Of a stretch of DNA of 36,434 nucleotides, positions 23,752 to 31,274 are shown piece after piece. The notes beneath the pieces are model-generated. The model was not told where the DNA came from. It worked only from the letters and a program-made list of their open reading frames with translations, and searched no databases. Each line of letters starts with the position of its first letter. The first letter of the stretch is position 1. The stretch is from a bacterium (GTDB lineage: Bacteria > Ratteibacteria > UBA8468 > B48-G9 > JAFGKM01), in assembly GCA_035371905.1 (NCBI GenBank), contig DAORXQ010000009.1, forward strand, positions 1 through 36,434, given 5' to 3'. The position numbers and the translations under genes were made by a program.

Positions 23752-24561
23752 CTATTTATTTCCAGAATTATTTTTTCTATTTCCTTCAAGTAAATATGAA
23801 GGTAACCCAAAGACATTGATTTTTTTTGTAAATGGATTTTTGTAAACAAGAACTTTTGTATTATAAACATCTTCAATATTTTGATATGTCAAGACCTCTT
23901 CTGGATTGCCTTTTCTGTAAATCTCTCCATTTTTGAATAAAATTATTTTTGTGGCATAGCAGGAAGCAATATTCAAATCATGAAAAATACTTATAACTGT
24001 AATCCCTTTTTCATTTAGTCTTTTAAGAATATCCATAATCTGAAATTGGTATCCAATATCAAGATGACTCGTTGGTTCATCAAGTAATATTACTTTTGGA
24101 TTCTGGATTATTATCTGTGCAATATAAATCCTCTGTTTTTCTCCTTCCGATAATTCATTGATTCCTTTTTCAAAAAATTTTTTGATATTTAATGTCTCTC
24201 CAACTTTTTCAATTATTTCCTCTTTTTCCTTACCGAATCTACCAGTAAATGGAAATCTACCAAGAAGCAAAAAATCCTTTACATTGATATTAAATGTAAC
24301 TTCAATTTCACTCGGTAAGTAAGCAATTTCTCTTGCATAGTCAATACTTCTGATACTTTTTAAATCCCTCCCTTTATAATAAATAAAACCGCTTTCAGGC
24401 AGTAAAATTTTTGATAATATTTTTAAAAAAGTTGTTTTTCCACTTCCATTCGGTCCAACTATACCAACAAATTCTCCTTCTGAAATTTCAACATTTATAT
24501 CTTTCAAAACTCTATTTTTACCATAACTGAAACTCAAATTTTTAATATCATAAATTACCAT
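23752..24561 (-). CDS. btuD: Corrinoid ABC transporter ATPase
   Basis: A 269-residue ATPase of the iron-siderophore/B12 importer family. Walker A is GPNGSGKTT near residue 36, the signature is LSEGEKQR near 138 and Walker B is VILLDEPTSHLD, followed by the switch His in FHDLN. It powers uptake through the BtuC-like permease encoded just upstream (overlap of 7 bases). The B12 riboswitch and cobA in the same operon make corrinoid the likely substrate rather than iron chelates. The tail after residue 240 is unusually Asn/Lys-rich. Confidence 0.9.
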   Translation of the reverse strand: MVIYDIKNLSFSYGKNRVLKDINVEISEGEFVGIVGPNGSGKTTFLKILSKILLPESGFIYYKGRDLKSIRSIDYAREIAYLPSEIEVTFNINVKDFLLLGRFPFTGRFGKEKEEIIEKVGETLNIKKFFEKGINELSEGEKQRIYIAQIIIQNPKVILLDEPTSHLDIGYQFQIMDILKRLNEKGITVISIFHDLNIASCYATKIILFKNGEIYRKGNPEEVLTYQNIEDVYNTKVLVYKNPFTKKINVFGLPSYLLEGNRKNNSGNK

Positions 24562-25505
24562 ATCCTTCTTTCCTTAAATAAAAGGAATAAAAAGAAAATA
24601 CCACCAAAAAATCCAGTTATAACACCAACAGGAATTTCTACAGGTCTTATTATAAATTTTGAAATAGTATCGCAGATTATAAGAAAACCGCCACCAGTTA
24701 AAAAAGAAATGGGAATTATTTTTCTATGTACTGAACCATAAATTGCCCTTACAATATGAGGAATGATTAAACCAACAAAACCAATTATTCCAGAAAGTGA
24801 TACACATAAAGAAGAGATAAGACAGGTTATAAAAAATGCAACATTTTTTTCAAAGTTTACATTTATTCCAAGTGTCTTTGCCTTTTCCTCATCTATACTT
24901 AAAATATCATAAACTCTTGATGAAAAGAAGAGAAAGATAAATGAAATGAAAATTAGAATACCAGCATAAATTAAAATTTTTTCTGAAAAAGAGGATAAAT
25001 CACCAAATAAAAATAAAACAGTTGAATAGAATTTTTCATATTGTGAAATTGAAATTAAAAATAAAACAAGTGAAGAACAGATAAAATTTAAAGAAATCCC
25101 AGCAAGTATTATTGATGATGTTGAAAATTTTCTTATTATTGACAGTAAAATAATTAAAAATAGTGAAAAAATTGCACCCAAAAAAGCAAAAAATGGAATT
25201 GAATATACTTTACCCATTATTACACCTATTGCTATGCCAAGAGAAGCACCACCTGAAATTCCAAGAGTATAACTTTCAGCAAGAGGATTTTTAAGAATTG
25301 ATTGTAAAACAGCACCTGAAATTGAAAGGCCAGCACCAACTATAAATGCACATATAACTCTTGGAATTCTTATTTTTAAAAAAATTGTTTTTTCAATTTC
25401 AGAAAGATTAAAAATATCCTTAAATGTATAAATTTTTGAGCCAAAGAAAGTCCCGAAATAAATTGAAAAAATGAAAAATAAAATGAGAAATAATTTTTTT
25501 CTCAA
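24555..25505 (-). CDS. btuC: Corrinoid ABC transporter permease (FecCD/BtuC family)
   Basis: A 316-residue permease with about nine to ten membrane helices. The FecCD family blocks are visible: KIRIPRVICAFIVGAGLSISGAVLQ, NPLAESYTLGISGGASLG, and the ATPase contact region around RVYDILSIDEEKAKTLGINV and IGFVGLIIPHIVRAIYG. It overlaps cobA by 4 bases and btuD by 7. Length is normal for the family. Confidence 0.9.
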   Translation of the reverse strand: MRKKLFLILFFIFSIYFGTFFGSKIYTFKDIFNLSEIEKTIFLKIRIPRVICAFIVGAGLSISGAVLQSILKNPLAESYTLGISGGASLGIAIGVIMGKVYSIPFFAFLGAIFSLFLIILLSIIRKFSTSSIILAGISLNFICSSLVLFLISISQYEKFYSTVLFLFGDLSSFSEKILIYAGILIFISFIFLFFSSRVYDILSIDEEKAKTLGINVNFEKNVAFFITCLISSLCVSLSGIIGFVGLIIPHIVRAIYGSVHRKIIPISFLTGGGFLIICDTISKFIIRPVEIPVGVITGFFGGIFFLFLLFKERRIW

Positions 25506-26014
25506 TATTCAATCCCCTTCCTTGCTTTTATTCCCTTATCATATGGATGTTTTATTTTTTTTATTTCACTCACATAATCTGCCTTTTCAATAATCTTTTC
25601 TGTTGCCCCTCTACCTGTTAAAACAAGTTCAATATTTTCTGGTTTTTCTTCCATCATTTCAATTATTTCCTCTTCCTTTAAAAATCCATCCCTTAAAGGA
25701 ATCAAAATCTCATCACATATAACAACATCATATTTTTTCTCTTTCAGAATTTTTCTTATAAAATCAAGCCCTTTTAAACATTCATTCCTCAATTCTTCTC
25801 TATCCACATTTTCAAAACAGGTATGTTTTTCAGCAAAAACAAAAATATCAACTCCAATTTTTTCAAGTATTTTAAACTCTCCATAACCCCATTTTTCTGG
25901 ATTTTTATGGAAATATATATAACAAACCCTTAAATTATGGCCCCTTGCCCTTATCGCAAGTCCAATTACCGCTGTTGTCTTTCCTTTTCCATCTCCTGTA
26001 TAAATTTCAATCAT
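25502..26014 (-). CDS. cobA: Cob(I)alamin adenosyltransferase, CobA/CobO type
   Basis: A 170-residue P-loop enzyme that transfers the adenosyl group of ATP to cob(I)alamin or cobinamide, making the coenzyme form of B12. The phosphate loop GDGKGKTTA lies at residues 7-15; VVICDEI near 100 and LVLTGRGA near 130 are CobA features. It is sandwiched between the binding protein and permease genes with overlaps at both ends, so imported corrinoid can be activated at once. The length fits the family. Confidence 0.93.
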   Translation of the reverse strand: MIEIYTGDGKGKTTAVIGLAIRARGHNLRVCYIYFHKNPEKWGYGEFKILEKIGVDIFVFAEKHTCFENVDREELRNECLKGLDFIRKILKEKKYDVVICDEILIPLRDGFLKEEEIIEMMEEKPENIELVLTGRGATEKIIEKADYVSEIKKIKHPYDKGIKARKGIEY

Positions 26015-26822
26015 TTCCGAACCCCGTCCTCCTCCTTAATTCTTTAACAACTTCAACAAAAGATAATGGAGTGGGACTGCAAATCTTATCACTATCAACT
26101 ACAAAAATTTTATCATTTTTTACCGCATCTATCATATTGTATTTCTTCCAGTTTTTCTTTTCTTCCTCTGTATCTATTCCCATAGTTGTTATAATGATTA
26201 TTTCAGGATTTAATTTTATTATCTCTTCCATACTGTAAATACCTCCTTTTCCCTTTATAACATTTTCTCCACCCGTAAACTCAATTATATCATTAACAAA
26301 AGAATCAGTCCCTGCAACCCATAATGGTCTTGTTCCAACCTGAATTAGTACCTTTGGCTTTTTTCTTTTTGATTTTTTCTTAATCTCTTCTATTTCTCTT
26401 TTTACTTTTTCCACAATTTCTTTTGCTTCTTTTTCTTTTCCTATAATCTTCCCTATTTTTATAAAGTCATTACAAAGTTGCTTGAAATTTAAAGAATAAC
26501 TTATAATTTCAACTCTTATTCCTAAATCTCTCAATTTTTTCACATCCTTTGGATTTGTTAAGTTTGTTGCAAATACTATATCAGGCTTTAATGAATAAAT
26601 CTTTTCAATATTAACATCAATTACATTACCCACTTTTTCCTTGTATTTTGCTTCTTCTGGTCTTGTGCAGTATATAGTATTTCCAATAATTTTATCCCCT
26701 TTGCCAAGTAAAAAAATATCTTCAGTAATAGCAGGTCCAAGAGAAACAATCCTTTCAGGAATTTTTTCAGCAGAAACAAAACAGTATAAAGAAAAAATTA
26801 ATAAAAATAACTTTTTTTTCAT
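26007..26822 (-). CDS. btuF: Periplasmic corrinoid-binding protein (BtuF-like)
   Basis: This 271-residue protein has a signal peptide (about residues 1-18, ending FVSA) and the helical-backbone binding protein fold. Motifs include PERIVSLGPAITE at the start of the mature chain, LKPDIVFATN, and VLIQVGTRPLWVAGTDSFVNDIIEFTGG linking to the second lobe. No lipobox Cys follows the signal peptide, so it is probably soluble in the periplasm. Its ATG directly abuts the stop of the prepilin gene with no ribosome binding site, so it must be translated by coupling to that gene. Confidence 0.88.
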   Translation of the reverse strand: MKKKLFLLIFSLYCFVSAEKIPERIVSLGPAITEDIFLLGKGDKIIGNTIYCTRPEEAKYKEKVGNVIDVNIEKIYSLKPDIVFATNLTNPKDVKKLRDLGIRVEIISYSLNFKQLCNDFIKIGKIIGKEKEAKEIVEKVKREIEEIKKKSKRKKPKVLIQVGTRPLWVAGTDSFVNDIIEFTGGENVIKGKGGIYSMEEIIKLNPEIIIITTMGIDTEEEKKNWKKYNMIDAVKNDKIFVVDSDKICSPTPLSFVEVVKELRRRTGFGND

Positions 26823-27551
26823 TTATTCAAGGTCATATAAACTATCATCTTTTGATAAATCTCCAAGAGAAGAATTTTTTGAACTCACATTATATTTTGT
26901 TCTTAAACTTTCAACATGTCCATCGCAGAAAGCAACATTTGCAAATCCATTATGTCTGAAATGGACATTTGGCCCAATCCATGAATAATAAGGGTCATTT
27001 GGTGCTCTTAAATAGTTATTTCCTATTATTTCATTTGTAAAAGAGGACCATGAAGCACTATCACATAATAGAACTGTTTCAGATGGTTTTCTTATTCTTG
27101 ATAATTTTGTTGGTGGAGTTGCCTGACCATCCCATACAGAATACCCTCCTCCAATATATGAAGCATTATAAGCATAACCTGTAAATGGTCTATCATATGA
27201 CTTTATTATTTTTTTTGCAGTTGGGCATTCAAATACACCTTTTGTTAAATAACTTCCAATAATACCTGGTCTATAAGTTGCCCACCATGTATCTGTTGCA
27301 AAATCCCATGCAATTTCAGATGTTGTTGTAAGATAGTAGGTAGGAGGGAAGTAATCATCATTATCCTGAACATACATTAAAAAAGCAGTTGTTAATTGTT
27401 TTAAATTACTCAAACAGGTTGCCTGTCTTGCTCTTTCCCTTGCTTTTGCAAGTGCTGGCATAAGCATTGCTGAAAGAATTCCTATGATAGCAACTACAAC
27501 AAGCAATTCTATCAATGTAAACCCTTTTCTTTTATTAATTTTTTCTCTCAT
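26823..27551 (-). CDS. H-X9-DG prepilin-like protein
   Basis: A 242-residue protein with a class III pilin signal: KRKG, cleavage after G10, then FTLIELLVVVAIIGILSAMLMPAL including Glu at mature position 5. ARERARQATCLSNLKQL follows, typical of the DUF1559-related proteins that are numerous in PVC-type bacteria. Near residue 205 it has HNGFANVAFCDGH, the processing-associated H-X9-DG signature. These proteins are membrane-anchored pseudopilins with a large surface domain; their function is mostly unknown. The gene has a strong AGGAGG site and is the first gene behind the cobalamin riboswitch, directly joined to btuF. A role in corrinoid capture at the surface is possible but unproven. Confidence 0.88.
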   Translation of the reverse strand: MREKINKRKGFTLIELLVVVAIIGILSAMLMPALAKARERARQATCLSNLKQLTTAFLMYVQDNDDYFPPTYYLTTTSEIAWDFATDTWWATYRPGIIGSYLTKGVFECPTAKKIIKSYDRPFTGYAYNASYIGGGYSVWDGQATPPTKLSRIRKPSETVLLCDSASWSSFTNEIIGNNYLRAPNDPYYSWIGPNVHFRHNGFANVAFCDGHVESLRTKYNVSSKNSSLGDLSKDDSLYDLE

Positions 27552-27640
27552 TTGTCCCTCCTTTTTTTAAATATTTTTCAAAACTTTTACTTTTTTTCAA
27601 AATCTTTCTTCAATTTATTTCCTTTTATATCACCTCCTCT

Positions 27641-27674
27641 AAATAAAAAAGCCCGCCACTTTTTTTGGCGGGCT
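27641..27674 (-). terminator. Intrinsic terminator of the cobalamin riboswitch
   Basis: On the minus strand, a perfect 9-bp G/C-rich stem (AGCCCGCCA/TGGCGGGCT) with a 7-base A-rich loop is followed by TTTTTTATTT. It stands about 60 bases after the B12 box and about 90 before the prepilin start. This is where a ligand-bound riboswitch would stop transcription. Confidence 0.85.
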
Positions 27675-27693
27675 GCACCCGTTTTCCTTTGCC

Positions 27694-27721
27694 ATTTCTT
27701 TCCGCCCTCGCAGAAAGAAAT
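27694..27721 (-). promoter_or_regulatory. Hairpin between B12 box and terminator
   Basis: A perfect 9-bp stem (ATTTCTTTC/GAAAGAAAT) with a 10-base G-rich loop. It could be the P13 stem whose loop contacts L5 in cobalamin riboswitches, or part of the switching region. Confidence 0.55.
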
Positions 27722-27731
27722 ATCGCCATAT

Positions 27732-27910
27732 CCGGGGCAGGTCTTCTGACTCGGGCTTCATCCTACTCGGCAGCCTTCCCATCCAAATTTATAGACAGTG
27801 GCTTTTTCGCCTTTCGTCTGCCCTCACAGCTCCGGGGGAGTGGCTGATCATCCCCCAATTATTTTGGCGGACTACAGCACTTCCCTATTAAGCCATAAAG
27901 GCACCCCGAA
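27732..27910 (-). promoter_or_regulatory. Cobalamin riboswitch
   Basis: The minus strand shows the conserved cobalamin aptamer in order. It starts GGGGTGCC, then AATAGGGAAG, GAGCTGTGAGGGCAGACG, AAAGCCACTGTC, GATGGGAAGGC and finally the B12 box AGTCAGAAGACCTGCC (about 27736-27751). Adenosyl- or other cobalamins bind this RNA and lower expression. The aptamer is followed by a hairpin and a strong terminator, so control is likely by premature termination. It governs the prepilin-btuF-cobA-btuC-btuD operon. Confidence 0.93.
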
Positions 27911-27921
27911 TTTTCAATTTT

Positions 27922-27950
27922 AAAATACACCTAAAAAATAAATTTGTCAA
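27922..27950 (-). promoter_or_regulatory. Promoter of the riboswitch-controlled operon
   Basis: On the minus strand, a perfect TTGACA (27945-27950), 17 bases and TATTTT (27922-27927) place the start near 27915, a few bases before the aptamer. Confidence 0.65.
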
Positions 27951-27972
27951 GTCCTTGTTATGTTTGAAATTA

Positions 27973-28006
27973 TTAAAAAAAGAGAGCCCCCGGGTAGGGA
28001 GCTCTC
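27973..28006 (-). terminator. Intrinsic terminator of tRNA-Lys
   Basis: On the minus strand, GAGAGCTCCC and GGGGGCTCTC form a 10-bp stem (one G-U pair) with a 5-base loop, followed by a run of seven T. It lies about 30 bases after the tRNA 3' end. Confidence 0.85.
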
Positions 28007-28036
28007 CGAAAGGGGGTGAGGGGGGATGTGGGTTTG

Positions 28037-28109
28037 TAGGCCGCGCAGGACTCGAACCTGCTGCCCCCGCCTTAAAAGGGCGGTGCTCTGCCGGGTGAGC
28101 TAGCGGCCC
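28037..28109 (-). tRNA. tRNA-Lys (anticodon UUU)
   Basis: Cloverleaf on the minus strand: acceptor GGGCCGC/GCGGCCU with a G1-U72 pair, D arm with AGCUC, anticodon arm CCGCC-CUUUUAA-GGCGG (anticodon UUU, reads AAA/AAG) and T arm GCAGG-UUCGAGU-CCUGC. CCA is not encoded. Its own consensus promoter and terminator make it a single-gene transcript. Confidence 0.94.
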
Positions 28110-28136
28110 AGCCGGTTAAAAAAATTAAAGAAAATG

Positions 28137-28165
28137 ATTATACTTTTATTTTAACTTTATGTCAA
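28137..28165 (-). promoter_or_regulatory. Consensus promoter of tRNA-Lys
   Basis: On the minus strand, a perfect TTGACA (28160-28165), exactly 17 bases and a perfect TATAAT (28137-28142), about 28 bases before the tRNA. This is the strongest promoter in the window. Confidence 0.85.
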
Positions 28166-28389
28166 TTTATTTTATAAAACCCCTTTTCTTCTAAATGATT
28201 TAAAGTTACCTTAAATACACTACACAAATTTTTTTATATAAAATTTTACCGCATATTTTATTTTATGTAAAATCTTCGAATTGCCTCATTAAAAAAATCT
28301 AGTTGAAATTATACCTTATCTCCTGGAAAATAAAAAGAAAAAAGGAAAAAAAGATGTAAGATAAAAAAAATTAAATTAAAAAATAAAGT
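28166..28389. other. AT-rich intergenic stretch with no recognised feature
   Basis: About 220 very AT-rich bases lie between the tRNA-Lys promoter and the end of pabC. No coding frame, RNA fold or clear terminator is seen. The pabC transcript must end here, possibly without an intrinsic terminator. Confidence 0.5.
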
Positions 28390-29334
28390 TTACGAAATTT
28401 TGAAGTTATATACGAACTTTTTCCAGCAAAAGATAAAATTGGTAGAGAAAATAAAAACAGGTAGTAAAAAAAGGAAAAAATATGATAAGACAAAGGCACA
28501 TTTTAAAATCTTCCAGTATAATTTCCCAAAATATTCTGAATATTTAAATTTTTTTGATTTAAAATATCCTTTAATTTCTCTGACAGGCATAATTCCCATT
28601 AAAGTATTTGTAAAAAAAACTTCATCACAATTTTTTAAAAAATCTGGTTTAAAAAATCCTTCCTTTATTTTAATTTTTTCCTTTTTACATATTTCAAAAA
28701 CAATTTTTCTTGTTATCCCTTCAAGACATCCGCATTCAAGTGAAGGAGTGTAAATAATATCATTTTTAACAAAAAAAATATTTGCGATACTTCCTTCAGA
28801 AATATATCCAACGTTATCAAGAACTACTATATCATCACATTTTTCTTTCTCTGCCTCTATTTTTAATATCACATTTTCAAGAAAATTTATTGATTTTATT
28901 TTTGATAATACAGATTTTTCATTTCTTCTTATTTCTTTGCTTATAGTACATTTTATTCCCTCTTTATAAAATCTCTCCGGATATGGTCTAAATTTTTTTA
29001 TAATTATTAAAAAATTAGAATCCTTTTTTTTCAGAGGAGAAAATATATCTGGTCTTTTACGCCACAGGTTCAATCTTATATAGTAAAAACCATCTTCCAG
29101 ATTATCTGATAATATTTTTTTTATCCTTTTTTTATCAGGCATTCTCAAATTACATATAAATGCTCCTTTTTTCATTCTCTCCCAGTGCTGGTCAAATCTG
29201 AAAATTTTTTTATTTATAGAAATTAATGTCTCAAAAATCCCATCTCCATATAAAAATCCCCTTCTTAAGTCATTAAAATTTAAATCTTCATTCTCTATTC
29301 TTTTCCCATTAAATAACAAAATCTCTGATTTCAT
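28390..29334 (-). CDS. pabC: Class IV aminotransferase, aminodeoxychorismate lyase-like, with hydrophobic tail
   Basis: A PLP enzyme of the branched-chain aminotransferase/4-amino-4-deoxychorismate lyase fold. Motifs are RRGFLYGDGIFETL near residue 24, KSINFLENVI with the likely PLP lysine, GYISEGSIANIFFV and TPSLECGCLEGITRKIV. Next to pabB, the role would be to release pyruvate from aminodeoxychorismate, giving p-aminobenzoate for folate. At 314 residues it is about 40 longer than usual: after KLYWKILK it carries a strongly hydrophobic stretch (about residues 278-300) and a basic end, which looks like an added membrane segment. It overlaps pabB by 26 bases and has an AGGA site. Confidence 0.85.
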   Translation of the reverse strand: MKSEILLFNGKRIENEDLNFNDLRRGFLYGDGIFETLISINKKIFRFDQHWERMKKGAFICNLRMPDKKRIKKILSDNLEDGFYYIRLNLWRKRPDIFSPLKKKDSNFLIIIKKFRPYPERFYKEGIKCTISKEIRRNEKSVLSKIKSINFLENVILKIEAEKEKCDDIVVLDNVGYISEGSIANIFFVKNDIIYTPSLECGCLEGITRKIVFEICKKEKIKIKEGFFKPDFLKNCDEVFFTNTLMGIMPVREIKGYFKSKKFKYSEYFGKLYWKILKCAFVLSYFFLFLLPVFIFSTNFIFCWKKFVYNFKIS

Positions 29335-30709
29335 CTTCCTTTATCCCTATTGTTAAAAATAAATTTCTTGCCTTTACTATTGTTTCCTCATATTCTTTTT
29401 CAGGTATACTATCCCAGACAATTCCTCCTCCGCAGGGATAATAAATTTTATTATTTTTCAAAAGTAAAGTCCTTATAAGAATATTTAGTTGTAAATTTTC
29501 ATTAAAACCAAAGTATCCGGAAGACCCTGTATAAAAACTTCTTTTTGTTGGTTCAAGTTCTTCTATAATTTCCATTGCTCTTTTTTTGGGAGCACCTGTA
29601 ATAGAACCCCCAGGAAAAATCGCTTTTATAATTTTTTCAAGATTTACATCTTTTCTTAATTTACCTTCTATTGTTGAAGTTGTTTGATAAACTGTTTTAT
29701 ATTTTTCAAGATTTATAAGTTTTTTTACTTTAACACTTCCATATTCACAGATTTTTCCAAAATCATTTCTTTCAAGGTCTACTATCATAATAAGTTCTGC
29801 TCTATCCTTTTTACTTTCAAGTAAATCATTCTTAATTTTTTCATCTAATTTTTTATCATTCAATCTTCTTCTTGTTCCTTTCATCGGTTTTGTTACAATT
29901 TCTCTTCCCTGTTTTTTTAAAAATAATTCAGGGGAATTTGAAATCAAAATAAAATCATCAAAATTAAAATAAGCAGAATAAGGAGCAGGATTTATCTTTT
30001 TTAGTTTTAAAAATAAAGGATATGGTCTAAATTCTCCTTTTACTTCAAATCTATGTGAAAAATTTATCTGGTAAACATCTCCTTCCTTAATATAATTTTT
30101 TATTTTTTCAATTGAGGAAATATATCTTGAAAAACTCATATTTTGACTCAATTTTTCTATTTTGAACTCCGGATTTTCATTTCTTAAATTTTTTGCTTTT
30201 TCAATATTTTTTTTCAAGAATTTCTTTATCTGTACAAATTTCTTATTGAAATGCCTGTCTTTTTCCAAATTTGATGAAATTAAAATTGCCTTTTTTCTGT
30301 AATTGTCAAAAACCAAAATCATCTCATAAAAACATATAAAAATATCAGGCAAATTTAAATCATCTTCTGATATATCAGGCAAATCTTCTATCTGCCATCC
30401 AAGGTCATAAGATAAAAATCCAAAACCACCCGGTAGAAAAAAATACTCTGAACTTAATTTATAAGAATCAAAAATCTTCTGAAGTTCAGAAATTGGGTCA
30501 TTTTTCAACCTTTTTATCTGATTATATCTTTTTATTTCAATATTTCTTTTTTTGCTTCTAAAAATTAAAAAGGGAGAAAAACCACAGATTGTATATTTTT
30601 CAATTTTATTCCAGTTAACTTCCATAAAAAAACTGAAAGGATATTCACAGATAAAAAGATAGAATTTTTCTGGATTTATGTAAGGAAAGTTTTCAACAAA
30701 AATTTTCAT
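29309..30709 (-). CDS. pabB: Aminodeoxychorismate synthase component I
   Basis: A chorismate-binding enzyme of about 466 residues that aminates chorismate to 4-amino-4-deoxychorismate. The conserved motifs are VYQINFSHRF, the active-site KPMKGTRRR, VDLERNDFGKI, and PGGSITGAPKKRAMEIIEELEP followed by the GYFGFN segment. The Lys in PMKGT points to PabB rather than anthranilate synthase TrpE, which has Ala there. The glutaminase partner PabA is not in the window. ATG at 30709 is preferred over a TTG two codons upstream. The gene lies between rpiB and pabC with overlaps. Confidence 0.9.
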   Translation of the reverse strand: MKIFVENFPYINPEKFYLFICEYPFSFFMEVNWNKIEKYTICGFSPFLIFRSKKRNIEIKRYNQIKRLKNDPISELQKIFDSYKLSSEYFFLPGGFGFLSYDLGWQIEDLPDISEDDLNLPDIFICFYEMILVFDNYRKKAILISSNLEKDRHFNKKFVQIKKFLKKNIEKAKNLRNENPEFKIEKLSQNMSFSRYISSIEKIKNYIKEGDVYQINFSHRFEVKGEFRPYPLFLKLKKINPAPYSAYFNFDDFILISNSPELFLKKQGREIVTKPMKGTRRRLNDKKLDEKIKNDLLESKKDRAELIMIVDLERNDFGKICEYGSVKVKKLINLEKYKTVYQTTSTIEGKLRKDVNLEKIIKAIFPGGSITGAPKKRAMEIIEELEPTKRSFYTGSSGYFGFNENLQLNILIRTLLLKNNKIYYPCGGGIVWDSIPEKEYEETIVKARNLFLTIGIKEDEIRDFVI

Positions 30710-31142
30710 TTTCAATTCTTTTAATTTTATTCACTCTTTTCAGGTGTCTTCCTTTTGTAAATGGAGTTGATATGAATGTTTTTGCAATTTCAAATGCAAG
30801 TTCTTTCCCTATCAATCTTCCTCCAAGAGTTAATATATTTGCATTATTGTGCTGCCTTGCTAAAATTGCATCATATATTGAACAACATCTTGCTGCCCTT
30901 ATACCTTTAAATTTATTAGCAACTATATCCATACCTATTCCTGTTCCACATATCAAAATTCCATATTCAATTTCTTTATTCAGGATAGATTTTGCAACCT
31001 TTTCAGCATAATCAGGATAATCAACAACTTTTTTTACTTCAGGTCCATAATCAACAACTTCACAACCTTCTTTTTTCAAATTCTCAATTAAATAATTTTT
31101 CAATTCAAAACCTGCATGGTCTGAAGCAATTCCAATTTTCAT
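30693..31142 (-). CDS. rpiB: Ribose-5-phosphate isomerase B
   Basis: A 149-residue RpiB/LacAB sugar isomerase that interconverts ribose-5-phosphate and ribulose-5-phosphate. It has the N-terminal IASDHAGFELKNYL, VVDYGP, YPDYAEKVA, the anion-hole GILICGTGIGMDIVANKFKGIRAA with the active-site Cys, and ARQHNNANILTLGGRLIG. It leads the operon with pabB and pabC, which it overlaps. An AGGA site precedes the ATG. Confidence 0.95.
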   Translation of the reverse strand: MKIGIASDHAGFELKNYLIENLKKEGCEVVDYGPEVKKVVDYPDYAEKVAKSILNKEIEYGILICGTGIGMDIVANKFKGIRAARCCSIYDAILARQHNNANILTLGGRLIGKELAFEIAKTFISTPFTKGRHLKRVNKIKRIENENFC

Positions 31143-31160
31143 CTTTTTCCTTTTTGTTTT

Positions 31161-31188
31161 ATTATAAACTTTTTTAAATGAATGTAAA
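31161..31188 (-). promoter_or_regulatory. Promoter of rpiB-pabB-pabC
   Basis: On the minus strand, TTTACA (31183-31188), 16 bases and a perfect TATAAT (31161-31166), about 20 bases before the rpiB ATG. Confidence 0.65.
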
Positions 31189-31220
31189 ATTTCTTTCTTC
31201 TGAAATTAATAAAAAAGTTT

Positions 31221-31248
31221 TTGACAGAAAATTGAAAAGAGATATTAT
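31221..31248 (+). promoter_or_regulatory. Promoter of the GH2 gene
   Basis: A perfect TTGACA (31221-31226), 16 bases and TATTAT (31243-31248) are followed by a leader with GGAGG at 31265-31269. Confidence 0.7.
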
Positions 31249-31274
31249 TTTTTAAGGCAAAGAAGGAGGACTAA

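Noticed and set aside
26007..26822. BtuF as a lipoprotein
   Set aside because: No cysteine follows the signal peptide, which ends FVSAEK.
27665..27847. Plus-strand frame of 60 codons and another overlapping it
   Set aside because: They run through the antisense of the cobalamin riboswitch and its terminator; coding-like look comes from RNA structure.
28400..28753. Plus-strand frame of 117 codons
   Set aside because: Antisense to pabC, with no ribosome binding site and no recognisable domain.
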